Counted from the first letter of the stretch, positions 28,875-39,617 are shown. The stretch is 64,000 bases of DNA from Xenorhabdus ehlersii (GCF_003610465.1 NZ_RAQI01000001.1:496001-560000); one strand, 5' to 3'. Program-made: numbers and translations. Notes: generated by a model from the letters alone, not told the origin.

Positions 28875-28900
28875 AGATGGCAGGGTTTACCCTGCCATCT
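28875..28900 (-). terminator. Terminator after the cyo operon
   Basis: AGATGGCAGGGT (28875-28886) and ACCCTGCCATCT (28889-28900) form a perfect 12-bp stem, followed on the minus strand by CTTTTTCCTTTC. It lies 5 bp beyond the cyoE stop. Confidence 0.9.
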
Positions 28901-28905
28901 AAATA

Positions 28906-29790
28906 TTACCAGACGTAAGTCAGTAGGTTTTCTGGAGATGCCGTTGAATCTACAGACATCATGACGCTTAATGACATGATAGCGACGATAGAAAACAGAA
29001 ATAACTTACGGGCCCAAATACGGTCATCAGAGGTTTTATAACCTGATAATGCCATACCCAACCACCAGATGCTCACTGCGGCAGCTACGATAAGGTATTT
29101 ATAACCCGCATAACCACTGATGGTCAGCATCAAAGTGGCAACCATAAAGGCCAGAATATACAGAGTGATGTGGTTTTTCGCGACGGAAATACCTTTAATC
29201 ACGGGTAATACTGGGATGTTGGCCGCTTGATAATCTTTGAACCGAAAAATAGCAATGGCATAAGAGTGGGGCATTTGCCACAGGCTGAAGATCAGCAATA
29301 AGATCAACGCGCCTGTATCAAAATGCCCTGTTACTGCACAGTAACCAATCACGGGAGGTGCGGCACCTGACAAGCTACCAACCAGCGTGCCATAAACAGA
29401 TTTTCTTTTCATGTAGAGGCTATAAACCCCAACATAAACGATAAACCCGATGAGAGCTAACTGCATTGCTAAGACATTGGCCGCTACATAAAGCAGCACT
29501 ATGCCAACAATACCTAACACTGAGGCGTAAATCAGGCTGATTTTCGGATCGATAAGCCCTTTCACAAGGACTCTTTCTTTCGTTCTTTCCATGATACGGT
29601 CAATATCGCGGTCGATATAGTTGTTGAATACACAACCTGATGCTACCACCAGCGATACCCCGGCCATCGTTGCAAAGAACAAGGGGTAATCTATTACGCC
29701 CTTGGAAGCGAGTAGAAAACCACCAATCGCAGAAATTAGGTTTCCGAAAATAATTCCTGGTTTGGTCACTTGCAGGTATTGCTTAATCAT
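28906..29790 (-). CDS. cyoE: CyoE, protoheme IX farnesyltransferase (heme O synthase)
   Basis: CyoE farnesylates heme B to heme O, the cofactor of the bo3 oxidase encoded upstream. The 294-residue membrane protein has the UbiA-type prenyl-diphosphate motif [18 protein letters not shown] (about 57-74) and the second aspartate-rich loop around [14 protein letters not shown], with about nine membrane segments. It is the last gene of cyoABCDE, 12 bp after cyoD. Confidence 0.97.
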   Translation of the reverse strand: MIKQYLQVTKPGIIFGNLISAIGGFLLASKGVIDYPLFFATMAGVSLVVASGCVFNNYIDRDIDRIMERTKERVLVKGLIDPKISLIYASVLGIVGIVLLYVAANVLAMQLALIGFIVYVGVYSLYMKRKSVYGTLVGSLSGAAPPVIGYCAVTGHFDTGALILLLIFSLWQMPHSYAIAIFRFKDYQAANIPVLPVIKGISVAKNHITLYILAFMVATLMLTISGYAGYKYLIVAAAVSIWWLGMALSGYKTSDDRIWARKLFLFSIVAIMSLSVMMSVDSTASPENLLTYVW

Positions 29791-29802
29791 TCAAATCAAC
29801 CC

Positions 29803-30135
29803 TTAATCAACCATCATATTGATGTTCAGGTTGTACATAATCCACAGGGAGCCAACAACAACGATAGCGATGACCACTAATGTGAATATTAAGGCAACGA
29901 GGTTCCAACGCTCTTCAGACGATGTATTCATGTGCAGGAAGCAGATGAAATGAACAAAAATCTGAATAACAGCCATAGCGACTACTGTCACTAGAATTGT
30001 GCTGTGTGAAGCAGTGCCATCCATCACCATCCAGAATGGGATCACGGTCAGTATGACTGACAGAACAAAACCAATCAGATAGGTTTTGAAGCTACCGTGG
30101 CTTGCGCCGGAATGAGAAGTATTTGGATGACTCAT
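29803..30135 (-). CDS. cyoD: CyoD, cytochrome bo3 ubiquinol oxidase subunit IV
   Basis: The small subunit that helps assemble the CuB site of the oxidase. The ATG at 30135 gives 110 residues starting [20 protein letters not shown], close to E. coli CyoD (109), with three hydrophobic segments and the [17 protein letters not shown] loop. A GTG-type start farther upstream lies within cyoC and is rejected. The start overlaps the cyoC stop by one base (TAATG), indicating translational coupling. Confidence 0.95.
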   Translation of the reverse strand: MSHPNTSHSGASHGSFKTYLIGFVLSVILTVIPFWMVMDGTASHSTILVTVVAMAVIQIFVHFICFLHMNTSSEERWNLVALIFTLVVIAIVVVGSLWIMYNLNINMMVD

Positions 30136-30746
30136 TACATAGCCCCCATCAGATAAACGACAGTAAATACACAGATCCATACAACGTCAAGGAAGTGCCA
30201 GAACAGGCTCAGGCAGTTCAGACGCATACGGTTCACATCAGTCAGGCCACGGCGTGAAACCTGAATCATCAGGATGACGATCCAAATCAGACCGCAGGTT
30301 ACGTGTAGACCGTGAGTGGCAACCAGTGCGAAGAAGGCAGACAGAAACGCACTACGGTCAGGGCCAAAGCCTTCTAGGATCAGTTTATGGAATTCATAAA
30401 CTTCCATTGAAACGAAGCCAAGGCCAAACAGGAAGGTAATGAATAGCCACAAATTAACCTGACCAGCTTTACCTTTGTTCATGCTCAGCATGGCGAAACC
30501 ATAGGTGATACTACTAAATAGCAGCAAAAAGGTTTCTACCAGTACAAATGGCAGTTCAAAAATATCCTTACCAGACGGGCCACCCGCAGTGCCGTTAACT
30601 AACACTGCGTAGGTAGCGAACAGACTTGCAAACAGAATCAAGTCACTCATCAGGTAGACCCAGAAGCCAAATATCTTGTTGGCTCCTGTATCGTGGTGCC
30701 CATGAGCATCATGGGCGGCTGTGTTGTTAAGGGTTTGAGTCGACAT
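30135..30746 (-). CDS. cyoC: CyoC, cytochrome bo3 ubiquinol oxidase subunit III
   Basis: Membrane subunit of the proton-pumping bo3 oxidase. The 203-residue protein has five membrane segments and the family blocks [17 protein letters not shown] and [14 protein letters not shown], with a His-rich N-terminus (DAHGHHDTG). E. coli CyoC is 204 residues. Start and stop each overlap the neighbouring cyo genes by one base. Confidence 0.97.
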   Translation of the reverse strand: MSTQTLNNTAAHDAHGHHDTGANKIFGFWVYLMSDLILFASLFATYAVLVNGTAGGPSGKDIFELPFVLVETFLLLFSSITYGFAMLSMNKGKAGQVNLWLFITFLFGLGFVSMEVYEFHKLILEGFGPDRSAFLSAFFALVATHGLHVTCGLIWIVILMIQVSRRGLTDVNRMRLNCLSLFWHFLDVVWICVFTVVYLMGAM

Positions 30747-32728
30747 TATTTCACACCTGCCTTTCTCAGATCTTCATAACGCTGATTTTCAACTTTCTCG
30801 ACTTCAGCTACAGGAACGTAATAATCAACGTCTTCGTCAAAGCTTTTCACGATGCAACTGATGATGATGCCAGCGAAGCTTGCAATAGCCATCCACCAGA
30901 TATGCCAGATCAAAGCAAAGCCTAAGGTCAGACAGAAAGCACTGATGATCACACCTGCACTGGTATTTCTAGGCATATGAATTTCTTCATATTTCGCCGG
31001 GCGCTTATATTCAGTGCCTTTTTCTTTCATATCCCACCACGCATCACGAGTCTGGATGTGTGGAACTTCCGCAAAGTTATAGAACGGAGGTGGAGATGAA
31101 GTTGACCATTCCAGAGTACGGCCACCCCATGGATCACCGGTCAGATCACGGTTCTGCTCACGGTCACGGATACTGACGTAGAACTGGATAACCTGACACA
31201 GAATACCAAGAGCGATAAGAACAACACCGCCTGCTGCAACAACCAGCATAGGGTGGAATTCTGGGTTGATATCCTGGCTCAGACGACGAGTCATGCCCAT
31301 GAAGCCCAGCGCATACAGCGGCATAAAGGCAACGAAGAAACCCGTGATCCAGAACCAGAATGCACGGACGCCCCATTTCTCATTCAGCGTGAAACCAAAT
31401 GCTTTCGGGAACCAGTAAGTAGTACCAGCGAAACAGCCGAATACCACACCACCGATGATAACGTTATGGAAGTGAGCGATCAGGAACAGACTGTTATGCA
31501 GAACGAAGTTTGCACCTGGTACTGCCAGCAGAACACCCGTCATACCACCAATGGAGAAGGTAACCAAGAAGCCAACAGTCCACAGCATTGGGGTTTTGAA
31601 TTCAATACGACCACGGTACATAGTGAACAGCCAGTTGAAGATCTTAACCCCAGTTGGGATGGAGATAATCATCGTGGCGATACCAAAGAAGGCATTAACG
31701 TTCGCGCCGGAACCCATGGTAAAGAAGTGGTGCAACCATACGATGAACGACAGAATAGTAATAACGATTGTCGCCCACACCAGTGAGGTATAACCAAACA
31801 GGCGTTTTTTCGAGAAGGTTGCAGTGACTTCGGAGAAAATACCGAAGACAGGTAGGACCAGAATGTAAACTTCAGGATGGCCCCAAGCCCAGATCAGGTT
31901 GATGTACATCATCATGTTGCCGCCCATATCGTTGGTAAAGAAATGGGTGCCCAGATAACGATCCAGGGTTAGCAACGCGACGGTTACTGTCAGGATTGGG
32001 AACGCAGCAATAATAAGGATGTTGGTGCACAGTGAAGCCCAAGTGAAGACTGGCATTTTCATCATGGACATACCTGGAGCACGCATACGCAGGATGGTCA
32101 CGAAGAAGTTAACACCGGTCAGCAATGTACCGACACCAGAGAGCTGAAGACTCCATATCCAGTAGTCAACACCGACTCCTGGGTTGTACTCCAGACCGGA
32201 TAGAGGCGGGTATGCCAACCAACCGGTTTGTGCAAACTCACCCACTCCCAGAGAGATGTTGATCAGTGCGACACCGACAACAAATAACCAGAAGCTCAAA
32301 GAGTTTAAGAATGGGAATGCAACGTCGCGTGCGCCGATTTGCAGAGGAACAACAATGTTCATCAGGCCGACAACGAAAGGCATCGCCATAAAGAAGATCA
32401 TGATAACGCCGTGAGCGGTGAAGATCTGATCATAATGGTGCGGGGGTAGGAAACCGGCTTCACCAGCGGAAGCTAAGGCTTGCTGTCCACGCATCATGAT
32501 GGCGTCAGCGAAACCACGGAGCATCATCACCATGGCAACGACGATGTACATGACACCAATTTTCTTATGGTCAACGCTGGTTAACCATTCACTCCAAAGC
32601 CATTTCCATTTACGGAAATAAGTCAAGGAACCAACAACTGCCAGTCCCCCAAGCAAGATCCCAAGTAATGTCACCACAATAATGGGTTCATGTAATGGGA
32701 CCGCATCCAGTGTTAATTTTCCCCACAT
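30746..32728 (-). CDS. cyoB: CyoB, cytochrome bo3 ubiquinol oxidase subunit I
   Basis: The catalytic, proton-pumping subunit with low-spin heme b, high-spin heme o3 and CuB. The 660-residue protein carries the heme-copper ligand region: [11 protein letters not shown] (low-spin heme histidine), [17 protein letters not shown] (His-Tyr crosslink and CuB), WLHHFFTMG (two CuB histidines) and [12 protein letters not shown] (heme histidines). The ATG at 32728 ([15 protein letters not shown]) matches the E. coli start and lies 4 bp after cyoA; an ATG at 32746 would overlap cyoA. Confidence 0.96.
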   Translation of the reverse strand: MWGKLTLDAVPLHEPIIVVTLLGILLGGLAVVGSLTYFRKWKWLWSEWLTSVDHKKIGVMYIVVAMVMMLRGFADAIMMRGQQALASAGEAGFLPPHHYDQIFTAHGVIMIFFMAMPFVVGLMNIVVPLQIGARDVAFPFLNSLSFWLFVVGVALINISLGVGEFAQTGWLAYPPLSGLEYNPGVGVDYWIWSLQLSGVGTLLTGVNFFVTILRMRAPGMSMMKMPVFTWASLCTNILIIAAFPILTVTVALLTLDRYLGTHFFTNDMGGNMMMYINLIWAWGHPEVYILVLPVFGIFSEVTATFSKKRLFGYTSLVWATIVITILSFIVWLHHFFTMGSGANVNAFFGIATMIISIPTGVKIFNWLFTMYRGRIEFKTPMLWTVGFLVTFSIGGMTGVLLAVPGANFVLHNSLFLIAHFHNVIIGGVVFGCFAGTTYWFPKAFGFTLNEKWGVRAFWFWITGFFVAFMPLYALGFMGMTRRLSQDINPEFHPMLVVAAGGVVLIALGILCQVIQFYVSIRDREQNRDLTGDPWGGRTLEWSTSSPPPFYNFAEVPHIQTRDAWWDMKEKGTEYKRPAKYEEIHMPRNTSAGVIISAFCLTLGFALIWHIWWMAIASFAGIIISCIVKSFDEDVDYYVPVAEVEKVENQRYEDLRKAGVK

Positions 32729-32732
32729 GCCT

Positions 32733-33698
32733 TTATTCCTCAACACCTGAATGAGCCGGCTGACTCATATTCATATTATGACCCGCAGCTTCACCATGTT
32801 CTGTTTTGCCGTGACCTGCCATACCATGCATACCACCATGGCCCATGTCACCCATGAATTTGGCGATAGTCTCTTGGAACAGTTTTGGTTTCACGCTTGA
32901 GAAGTATTCAACGGGATTGTTTTGGCTAGGTTTAGCCAAGTCATTGAATGCTTGTACGGTATCCAGGGTTTTCGGTGATGCTTTCACTTTCTGCACCCAC
33001 TCTTCAAAACCTGCACGATCATCAGTCGCTGTTGCAGTGAATTTCATGCCTGAGAAGCCATGACCACTGTAACTTGCTGAGAATCCATCGTATTTACCCG
33101 CTGAGTTAGCAATCAGGTGCAATTTTGTCTGCATGCCCGCCATTGCATAAATCTGACCACCTAACTGTGGGATGAAGAAAGAGTTCATCACAGAGTCTGA
33201 GGTGATTTTGAAGTTAATTGGAACATCTTTAGGGAATACGATTTCGTTTACAGTTGCGATACCCTGTTCCGGATAGATGAATAGCCATTTCCAGTCAAGG
33301 GAAATAACTTCAATTGTCACCGGTTTTACATCACTGTCCAATGGCTTATATGGATCGAGTTCATGCGTCGTTTTCCATGTAATCGTCGCCAAGGTGATGA
33401 TAATCAGGATAGGCACAGTCCAAACGACAAGCTCAATTTTATTTGAGTGTGCCCAGTTTGGACGATAAGTTGCAGATTTATTGGCTTCCCGGTAACGTAA
33501 GGCAAAAATGATTGCCATTACAATAGCCGGTATAACAACGATCAGCATCAAACCAAACGCTGTTAGTATCAGCGTTTTTTGTTCGACGCCGATCGCCCCT
33601 TTGGGATTCATCAATACCATATCACAACCACTTAGCATTAAGGTGGCTGCGAGTAATGACGATAACCCAATAGTTTTTTTGTATTTCATAAGTCTCAT
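32733..33698 (-). CDS. cyoA: CyoA, cytochrome bo3 ubiquinol oxidase subunit II
   Basis: Lipoprotein subunit II of the oxidase. The 321-residue protein has a lipoprotein signal ending LMLSGC (Cys25), two membrane segments (about 43-65 and 93-112) and a periplasmic cupredoxin-like domain (MDWKW-like [16 protein letters not shown] and [15 protein letters not shown]) that lacks CuA ligands, as in quinol oxidases. The C-terminal tail is rich in His, Met and Gly ([14 protein letters not shown]), as in E. coli. It is the first gene of cyoABCDE. Confidence 0.97.
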   Translation of the reverse strand: MRLMKYKKTIGLSSLLAATLMLSGCDMVLMNPKGAIGVEQKTLILTAFGLMLIVVIPAIVMAIIFALRYREANKSATYRPNWAHSNKIELVVWTVPILIIITLATITWKTTHELDPYKPLDSDVKPVTIEVISLDWKWLFIYPEQGIATVNEIVFPKDVPINFKITSDSVMNSFFIPQLGGQIYAMAGMQTKLHLIANSAGKYDGFSASYSGHGFSGMKFTATATDDRAGFEEWVQKVKASPKTLDTVQAFNDLAKPSQNNPVEYFSSVKPKLFQETIAKFMGDMGHGGMHGMAGHGKTEHGEAAGHNMNMSQPAHSGVEE

Positions 33699-34048
33699 TG
33701 AGCGACCCCAGATAACAAAAGCTTTATTGTCGTTTCATCAGTGCGGGCATTCTACGGTAAGGTTACCGGAGTGTAAACAATTGTAATAGAAGCAGGTTGG
33801 CTTGTGGGCTTTTTATGTTAGAGGGATCACATGTGATTCTAAATTTAACAAAACGTTAATTTCGGTTAGTTATCTTAACCAAAAAATCAAAATAGACAAT
33901 TAATTTCAAATAACTCGCTATTATACAAGGAAAAACTTTGGTAAAAATCAAAGAAAAAATCCAAAATTATGCTTTGTTATCGATAGGATAACTATTATTT
34001 ATTGGTTTCAATGAGCAGCATCAGGCTGCTCACCGATTAAATTAATTA
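33699..34048. other. cyo operon upstream region
   Basis: This 350-bp AT-rich spacer holds the cyoA promoter but no gene. At 33864-33880 GGTTAGTTATCTTAACC is an inverted GGTTA/TAACC pair, preceded by GTTAATTTC at 33855. GTTA repeats 10 bp apart recall ArcA boxes, which repress cyo in E. coli, but the spacing is one base short of the usual 11. A hairpin at 34012-34032 (TGAGCAGC/GCTGCTCA) may end the tsx-like gene. Confidence 0.4.
34012..34032 (-). terminator. Hairpin downstream of the Tsx/OmpK-like gene
   Basis: TGAGCAGC (34012-34019) pairs perfectly with GCTGCTCA (34025-34032) around ATCAG. It begins 17 bp past the gene's stop. No clear T-run follows, so it is a probable but not certain terminator. 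Confidence 0.55.
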
Positions 34049-34816
34049 TTAGAAATTATATTTTACACTGTAAACAATACCATCCTGCAAGAAATCTTCT
34101 CCCAGTTTGTTATCCGCATAACGGTACTGAACCCCGGTGGTAAAAGAAGGATGTGGAGTCCACCATAATGCGATAGCGCCATTAATGCCTTCACGTCCGC
34201 CGTTGCCGTAGCGTTCATTGCGGTTCAATTCAATTTCATTCCAGTTTGTAACACTGAATTTTTGCTCCCAAAGGTTGAAATCGTATCCTGCAACCCAGCC
34301 TACGACATAACCGTTATTGCCTGAATAAAAAGTTTGGTCAACATAATGCAATGCGACAAAAGGCTTGAACCACAGGCCTGCAATATTAGCATTATAGCCT
34401 AATCCATAGAGTGTATTGACTTCATGGAAGTTTCCACCATTTGCTTTGCCTGGTAATGAATAGGTTCCATAAACATGGCCATAAAGGTTAAAACCTGTTT
34501 CACCCAGATAGAAACGGCCTGTTGTCTTGAAAGTATAACGTTGGTTATCACCCGGTTGGGCTGTTTTACTGTTAAAAGGATTCTCTAAATCAGCGAAACC
34601 ATAGAGTTCGCCCCAGCTAAATCCTGCTCCACCTTCCAGTTCTAAATAAGCAAAATCATCCTTATGTGAGGTTTGTCCGGTTTTATGAGTGGTATGCTTG
34701 CTCCAGTCAAGGTAGTTCATGCTGACATTGCCGAACCCCCACTGGTATTCCGCACTGGCTGAAGCAGAAACTAAAGCTGCGGCAACTGCGGTGAGTGTCA
34801 AAATACGTCTTTTCAT
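34049..34816 (-). CDS. Tsx/OmpK-family outer-membrane channel
   Basis: A 255-residue outer-membrane beta-barrel protein with a signal peptide (MKRRILTLTAVAAALVSASASA, cleaved before EYQWGF) and a typical C-terminal aromatic residue (YSVKYNF). Blocks such as YLDWSKHTTHKTGQT, ELEGGAGFSWGELYGFADLE and FKPFVALHY are of the OmpK/Tsx nucleoside-specific channel family, closer to Vibrio OmpK than to E. coli Tsx, whose gene sits by nrdR in K-12. Here it is between cyoA and ampG, with its own promoter region and a palindrome at 34853-34871. Nucleoside uptake is inferred from the family; phage reception is possible. Confidence 0.8.
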   Translation of the reverse strand: MKRRILTLTAVAAALVSASASAEYQWGFGNVSMNYLDWSKHTTHKTGQTSHKDDFAYLELEGGAGFSWGELYGFADLENPFNSKTAQPGDNQRYTFKTTGRFYLGETGFNLYGHVYGTYSLPGKANGGNFHEVNTLYGLGYNANIAGLWFKPFVALHYVDQTFYSGNNGYVVGWVAGYDFNLWEQKFSVTNWNEIELNRNERYGNGGREGINGAIALWWTPHPSFTTGVQYRYADNKLGEDFLQDGIVYSVKYNF

Positions 34817-34852
34817 AAATTCCCTTTATATGGTTTTAAGGTGGTTAACGAT

Positions 34853-34871
34853 ATTTCGAATAGTTCGAAAT
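34853..34871. promoter_or_regulatory. Inverted repeat upstream of the Tsx/OmpK-like gene
   Basis: ATTTCGAA (34853-34860) and TTCGAAAT (34864-34871) form a perfect 8-bp inverted repeat around TAG, 37 bp before the gene start. A second, weaker palindrome of CAAATA/TATTTG lies just upstream. The placement suits a repressor operator, but no matching regulator is identified. Confidence 0.5.
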
Positions 34872-35023
34872 AATATGCGTTCAAATAATAATATTTGTTA
34901 GTTCAAATATAAATAATTCCACTTTGAAAAAATGTTTTTCAGGCCACATAATTGTAGGTTTTTACTCTTCTTGTGAAGTTTGTCACTATATAAACCAAAT
35001 AAGCCAGCAATATAAACTGGTGA

Positions 35024-35051
35024 CAGAAGGTTGAGCTTTGTCAACCTTCTG
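35024..35051 (-). terminator. Terminator after ampG
   Basis: CAGAAGGTTGA (35024-35034) pairs perfectly with TCAACCTTCTG (35041-35051). The 11-bp stem stands 42 bp beyond the ampG stop (minus strand). No strong T-run follows. Confidence 0.6.
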
Positions 35052-35092
35052 CTGTAGACAGGAGTGAAAAAATGTTGAATGGGAACATTAAA

Positions 35093-36622
35093 CTAAGCGA
35101 GCCGACTTTTCTTTAAAGCCAAATAATCTAATATTCCACCTAAAAGAAAGCCCAAGGTTCCAATGATTACACTCCAGGATAACAGTGGGGATATCCATTC
35201 ACTGATTTCATGCAGATATAGCATGTATTCTGGCGACATAGTGTATACCAGAGAAACTAAATGAATGATGATAAACAGTACGCTGCTGATAATTAACCAA
35301 ACTATAAATATCAAGGCGGCCAATATCATGATAGTAAAGGCAAATTTATAAGCGTTCTTGAATAGTGTTCGAGGCAGAAAGTCATCATTTTTCTCGGTAT
35401 AAGCCAGTGTTTTACGGCAGATAAACAACAATACAAGCCCCGGCAATCCGATAATAACAGAAAATAGATAAAACATTGGCCAACCATAAGCTTCTGCAAA
35501 CCATCCTGCTACTGGGCCAACATAAACTCGGCCAACTGCTGATAATGCAGAAAGCAACGCGAACTGTGTTGCTGAAAATGATTTATTACATAAGGTCATT
35601 AGAAGAGCAACAAAAGCCGCTGTTCCCATGCCGCCACAGATATTTTCCAGAAAAATCGCCGAACCCATTAGGTAGATGTCTTTAGGGGTAATGGCAAGTA
35701 TCCAATAACCGAAGTTTGAAACAGTTTGAAGGATGCCAAAGATCATCAGGGCACGGAACAAGCTCAAGCGATGCATCAAATAACCGCCGTACAATGCACC
35801 GACAATGGTTGCAGCGAGTCCGAGGGTTTTGTTGATCATACCGACTTCGGCCGGATTGAAACCGACACCACGAATAAGGAAAGGTGTGCTGAGTGAGAGT
35901 GCAAAAGCATCTGCCAGTTTGTACAATACAATCAGTAGCAGGATAAGCCAGGCATTGTTGCGGTTGAAAAAATCAAACAATGGCTCGAATACCGCCTGAT
36001 GTAATGTTTTTGGTGGTGCGGTATTGATTTCTGGTTCTTTGGCTATAAGCGTGGCATAAACGCCGATCAGCATCAGGCCAGCCATAACCCAATACATATT
36101 TTGCCAGCCAATATAGGTGGCGAGTAACAAAGCCAATCCACCAGAAACCAGCATAGCTAACCGATAACCCAGTACAGAAATGGCGGCACCTGAGCCTCGT
36201 TCTTCCTGTGATAACAAGTCGGTTTTATAGGCATCAAAAATAATATCTTGGGAAGCTGAGAAGAATGCAACAACAACAGCCAATGCAGCAAGCCACCATA
36301 AATGCTGGGAAGGTTGTAGGAACCCCATTGCTGCAATACTGGCGATCAATAAAAGTTGAGTAGCGAGCATCCACCCCCGGCGGCGTCCTAAAAAGGAGGG
36401 AGTATATCGATCCATTGTGGGTGCCCAGAGAAACTTAAAAACATAGGCTTGACCAACCAAAGTGAAAAAACCGATAGTTCGGATATCGACGTTTTCGACA
36501 GTCATCCATGCTTGTAACGTTCCAGCCGTGAGCGCAAGAGGCAGACCTGAGGCAAAGCCTAGTAATAGAAGAGTTCGATAGTTGCGTAATGCAGATAGGT
36601 TTAAATAACGGTGGTTAGTCAT
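35093..36622 (-). CDS. ampG: AmpG, anhydromuropeptide permease
   Basis: AmpG imports GlcNAc-1,6-anhydroMurNAc peptides for peptidoglycan recycling. The 509-residue, 14-segment MFS-type protein starts MTNHRYLNLSALRNYRTLLLLG and has the family blocks FLGRRRGWMLATQLLL, SASQDIIFDAYKTDLL and VGMINKTLGLAATIVGALYGG. E. coli AmpG is 491 residues; the extra length is in the C-terminal hydrophobic region. It is followed by yajG in the opposite sense of the map but the same transcription direction. Confidence 0.93.
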   Translation of the reverse strand: MTNHRYLNLSALRNYRTLLLLGFASGLPLALTAGTLQAWMTVENVDIRTIGFFTLVGQAYVFKFLWAPTMDRYTPSFLGRRRGWMLATQLLLIASIAAMGFLQPSQHLWWLAALAVVVAFFSASQDIIFDAYKTDLLSQEERGSGAAISVLGYRLAMLVSGGLALLLATYIGWQNMYWVMAGLMLIGVYATLIAKEPEINTAPPKTLHQAVFEPLFDFFNRNNAWLILLLIVLYKLADAFALSLSTPFLIRGVGFNPAEVGMINKTLGLAATIVGALYGGYLMHRLSLFRALMIFGILQTVSNFGYWILAITPKDIYLMGSAIFLENICGGMGTAAFVALLMTLCNKSFSATQFALLSALSAVGRVYVGPVAGWFAEAYGWPMFYLFSVIIGLPGLVLLFICRKTLAYTEKNDDFLPRTLFKNAYKFAFTIMILAALIFIVWLIISSVLFIIIHLVSLVYTMSPEYMLYLHEISEWISPLLSWSVIIGTLGFLLGGILDYLALKKSRLA

Positions 36623-36693
36623 GGGCCTCCCAAAACTTTCTGCATATTATCTAATTTTGTCAGAATTAGGCAGAAAGTTTGTTCATTATCCTG

Positions 36694-37272
36694 TTAGTGG
36701 ACGTTTTGTTTGATAAAGGTGCTGATTGACGCATCCTGAGCCATGTCTGCGATCACATCAGATAAGACAGTATTGACTGCATCAGCAATTTTTGTGTTTG
36801 TTGCTGCCAATGGTCCCTGAGCATTGTAGCTGGTACGATAATTTTTGATTTGTTTACTACCGTCTTGAGCATAAGCAATGATAGAGATTTCAGCTTTGGC
36901 TGAAATATCATGACGAAGACTGCCTTCTTTCACATTGGCGTAGAGTTGATTTACAACGACCTGCAAATTGGCATTGGCGGGAGAGCCAATCATATAGCCG
37001 CGAGCCACCATTTGTTTTTCCAGTGCTTCTTGTAGTAAAAAGCGTAAATCACGGGAAGGAACCAAGGTAACTAATCGCGCATTACGATTAATTTGGGCCA
37101 GGGCTTGAGATTGACGCTGGTCGACCCCACTAATACTGACTGTGATCGCTTTCATGGTTGGATCTGTTGGTGGTAGGGTAATTTTAGGCTGAATGGCTAA
37201 TGTGTTACCTGAGTCTGCACAGCCAGATAAAAAGAAAAGCGTAATCAATGGAATAAATATTTTCTTTAGCAT
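36694..37272 (-). CDS. yajG: YajG family lipoprotein
   Basis: A 192-residue predicted outer-membrane lipoprotein: lipobox LSGC (FFLSGCADSG) gives Cys18 after the signal peptide MLKKIFIPLITLFF. The mature part matches E. coli YajG, of unknown function (IQPKITLPPTDPTM, LVPSRDLRFLLQEAL). It lies 71 bp upstream of ampG on the same strand and is divergent from bolA. The pair ampG-yajG is conserved in enterobacteria. Confidence 0.92.
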   Translation of the reverse strand: MLKKIFIPLITLFFLSGCADSGNTLAIQPKITLPPTDPTMKAITVSISGVDQRQSQALAQINRNARLVTLVPSRDLRFLLQEALEKQMVARGYMIGSPANANLQVVVNQLYANVKEGSLRHDISAKAEISIIAYAQDGSKQIKNYRTSYNAQGPLAATNTKIADAVNTVLSDVIADMAQDASISTFIKQNVH

Positions 37273-37533
37273 GTAGGTTTTCTCAATTCAAGATTCGGAT
37301 ACTCAATATTAATACTGATAATTTAAACCGTAGTTTAAACCGCCGTAATCATAGCATCGCCATGGGTAGCGGCATATCCCTGATGATTGAAACATGATTT
37401 GAAATATCGAGGGAAATACCTGACGTAAATTCTGTGAAGGATATTTGGTTACCCCGATGTTATAAATCACGGGAAATAATCTAAAATCAATGACGTGGTT
37501 GATAAATAACCTTTGGTGATTTAGGAGAATGGG

Positions 37534-37857
37534 ATGGTTCGTCAAGAAATAGAAACAAAGTTACAGGCGGCATTTAAGCCTTCTCATCTGGAAGTGACCG
37601 ATGAAAGTTATCGTCACAATGTGCCAGCGGGTTCTGAAAGCCATTTTAAAATTGTTATCATAAGCAATGAATTTGTTGAACAAAGAATGCTTAGTCGTCA
37701 CCGCTCAGTATATAGCGTCTTGGCTAAAGAATTAGAGGAAGGTGTACATGCTTTGGCACTGCATACTTATACGGAGAAGGAGTGGACAGAACTAGCAGAC
37801 ACTGTTCTGGCCTCTCCGGCATGTCGCGGTGGAAGTACAACGACATCAATCTTGTGA
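37534..37857 (+). CDS. bolA: BolA family protein
   Basis: BolA is a small stationary-phase morphology and iron-sulphur-linked regulator that partners with monothiol glutaredoxin. The 107-residue protein contains the family core [27 protein letters not shown], the nucleic-acid-contact [13 protein letters not shown] segment with its conserved histidine, and the [13 protein letters not shown] end block. A GGAG-like sequence precedes the ATG at 37534. It is monocistronic and followed by a terminator. Confidence 0.95.
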   Translation: MVRQEIETKLQAAFKPSHLEVTDESYRHNVPAGSESHFKIVIISNEFVEQRMLSRHRSVYSVLAKELEEGVHALALHTYTEKEWTELADTVLASPACRGGSTTTSIL

Positions 37858-37922
37858 TTTTTCGAGTTAATCTCATAGCTTGTTTGTCTCTATTTTATTA
37901 ATCTGGATTTAATTTTAGCCAG

Positions 37923-37945
37923 CAGCCTTCGGGCTGTATTTTTGT
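37923..37945 (+). terminator. Terminator after bolA
   Basis: CAGCC (37923-37927) TTCG GGCTG (37932-37936) forms a UUCG-tetraloop hairpin followed by TATTTTTGTTT. It begins about 65 bp beyond the bolA stop. Confidence 0.85.
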
Positions 37946-38055
37946 TTATATGCATATTGCATAAACAGTATCATCATAAACAATATTGTGACGTAGTCAT
38001 TGAGCAACGTTTATCACATAAGTCAACGAATCATGCATGCTTTTGTTTGCAATTC

Positions 38056-38084
38056 TCGACTCATACTGTCTGCGCCGCTATAAT
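38056..38084 (+). promoter_or_regulatory. Candidate sigma-70 promoter of tig
   Basis: A perfect TATAAT -10 hexamer (38079-38084) lies 17 bp after TCGACT (38056-38061), four of six matches to TTGACA. The 167-bp leader to the tig ATG at 38252 resembles the E. coli arrangement. A frame open across this leader (38037-38357) is a shadow and not a gene. Confidence 0.55.
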
Positions 38085-38251
38085 GTTGCGTCTAAATTTT
38101 TAGAATGGTTTCGGGACGCTTCTGATCACAGGGATTCTCGGTTTTTAAATGCGACCGCCCCGGTTCTTAAAGAATACTGCAATCAGCTTGTTTTAAGCCT
38201 TGCAGCCATTCTGAAGTTGACCGAGCACTATGATTTTTTTGAGGTAACAAG

Positions 38252-39556
38252 ATGCAAGTTTCTGTTGAAACCACTCAAGGCCTTGGGCGTCGTGTGTCAA
38301 TCACCGTTCCTGCTGCCGATATCGAAAAAGCAGTTGACAGTGAACTGGTTAATGTAGCAAAGAAAGTCCGTATCGACGGCTTTCGTAAGGGCAAAGTGCC
38401 AATGAAGATCGTTAAGCAGCGTTATGGCGCTTCTGTTCTTCAGGATGTTCTGGGTGATCTGATGCAGCGCAATTTCATCAATGCGATCATTGAGCAGAAA
38501 GTCAATCCAGCAGGCGCACCAAGCTACAAACCTGAACAGTTTAAAGAAGGTGAAGACTTCACTTACGCAGTTGAATTTGAAGTTTATCCAGAAATTGAAC
38601 TGAAAGGTCTGGAAGAAATCGAAGTTGAAAAACCTGTTGTTGAAGTAAAAGATGCAGACGTTGACAACATGCTGGACACACTGCGTAAACAGCAGGCAGA
38701 TTGGAAAGAAACCGCTGAAGCAGCGGCTGCGGAAGATCGTGTAACTGTTGATTTCACTGGCTCCATTGATGGTGAAGAATTCGAAGGCGGTAAATCAACT
38801 GATTTCGTTCTGGCAATGGGCCAGGGCCGTATGATCCCAGGTTTTGAAGATGGTATCGTTGGTCACAAAGCAGGCGAAGAATTTACTATCGATGTGACTT
38901 TCCCAGAAGATTACCATGCAGAAAACCTGAAAGGTAAAGCGGCGAAGTTCGTGATCAACTTGAAAAAAGTTGAACAGCGTGAACTGCCAGAGCTGACTGA
39001 AGAGTTCATCAAGCGTTTTGGTATTGCTGATAGTACTGTTGACGGTTTGCGTGCCGAAGTTCGCAAGAATATGGAACGTGAACTGAAAAATGCTGTTCGC
39101 AACAACATCAAAACTCAGATTCTGAACGGTCTGGTTAAGGCTAACGAAATTGAAGTTCCTGCGGCTGTTGTTGATGGTGAAATTGATGTACTGCGTCGTC
39201 AGGCTGCTCAGCGTTTTGGCGGTAGCGAAACACAAGCGCTGGAACTGCCACGTGAACTGTTTGAAGAGCAGGCTAAACGCCGCGTTGTTGTTGGCTTGCT
39301 GTTAGGCGAAGTTATCAGCAGCAATGAGCTGAAAGTCGAAGAAGATCGCGTTACTGCGTTGATCGAAGAGATGGCTGCAGCTTATGAAGATCCAAAAGAA
39401 GTTGTTGAGTACTACAGCAAAAATAAAGAAATGATGAACAACATTCGCAACATTGCTCTGGAAGAGCAGGCTGTTGAACTTGTTCTGAGCAAAGCGAAAG
39501 TTTCTGAAAAAGAAACTGGCTTCAATGAACTTATGAATCAAAATCAATTGGCATAA
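38252..39556 (+). CDS. tig: Tig, trigger factor chaperone
   Basis: Trigger factor binds the ribosome at L23 and shields nascent chains. The 434-residue protein has the N-terminal ribosome-binding signature GFRKGKVP (residues 44-51), an FKBP-like prolyl isomerase domain (about 150-245, starting [18 protein letters not shown]) and a helical chaperone arm. E. coli Tig is 432 residues. It lies upstream of clpP, clpX and lon, and its transcript ends at a strong terminator. Confidence 0.97.
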   Translation: MQVSVETTQGLGRRVSITVPAADIEKAVDSELVNVAKKVRIDGFRKGKVPMKIVKQRYGASVLQDVLGDLMQRNFINAIIEQKVNPAGAPSYKPEQFKEGEDFTYAVEFEVYPEIELKGLEEIEVEKPVVEVKDADVDNMLDTLRKQQADWKETAEAAAAEDRVTVDFTGSIDGEEFEGGKSTDFVLAMGQGRMIPGFEDGIVGHKAGEEFTIDVTFPEDYHAENLKGKAAKFVINLKKVEQRELPELTEEFIKRFGIADSTVDGLRAEVRKNMERELKNAVRNNIKTQILNGLVKANEIEVPAAVVDGEIDVLRRQAAQRFGGSETQALELPRELFEEQAKRRVVVGLLLGEVISSNELKVEEDRVTALIEEMAAAYEDPKEVVEYYSKNKEMMNNIRNIALEEQAVELVLSKAKVSEKETGFNELMNQNQLA

Positions 39557-39617
39557 GTTTCATTTATTGATTGCCTGAGATGATGAAACCTCACTTTCAA
39601 TGAAGTGAACCGAAGTA

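Noticed and set aside
31253..31786. 177-codon frame antisense to cyoB
   Set aside because: Long only because of codon bias in the opposite cyoB strand; no start signal.
38037..38357. 106-codon frame crossing the tig leader and start
   Set aside because: It overlaps the tig promoter and the true tig frame, has no ribosome-binding site and no recognisable protein content.
38795..39235. 146-codon frame antisense to tig
   Set aside because: Shadow of the tig reading frame.
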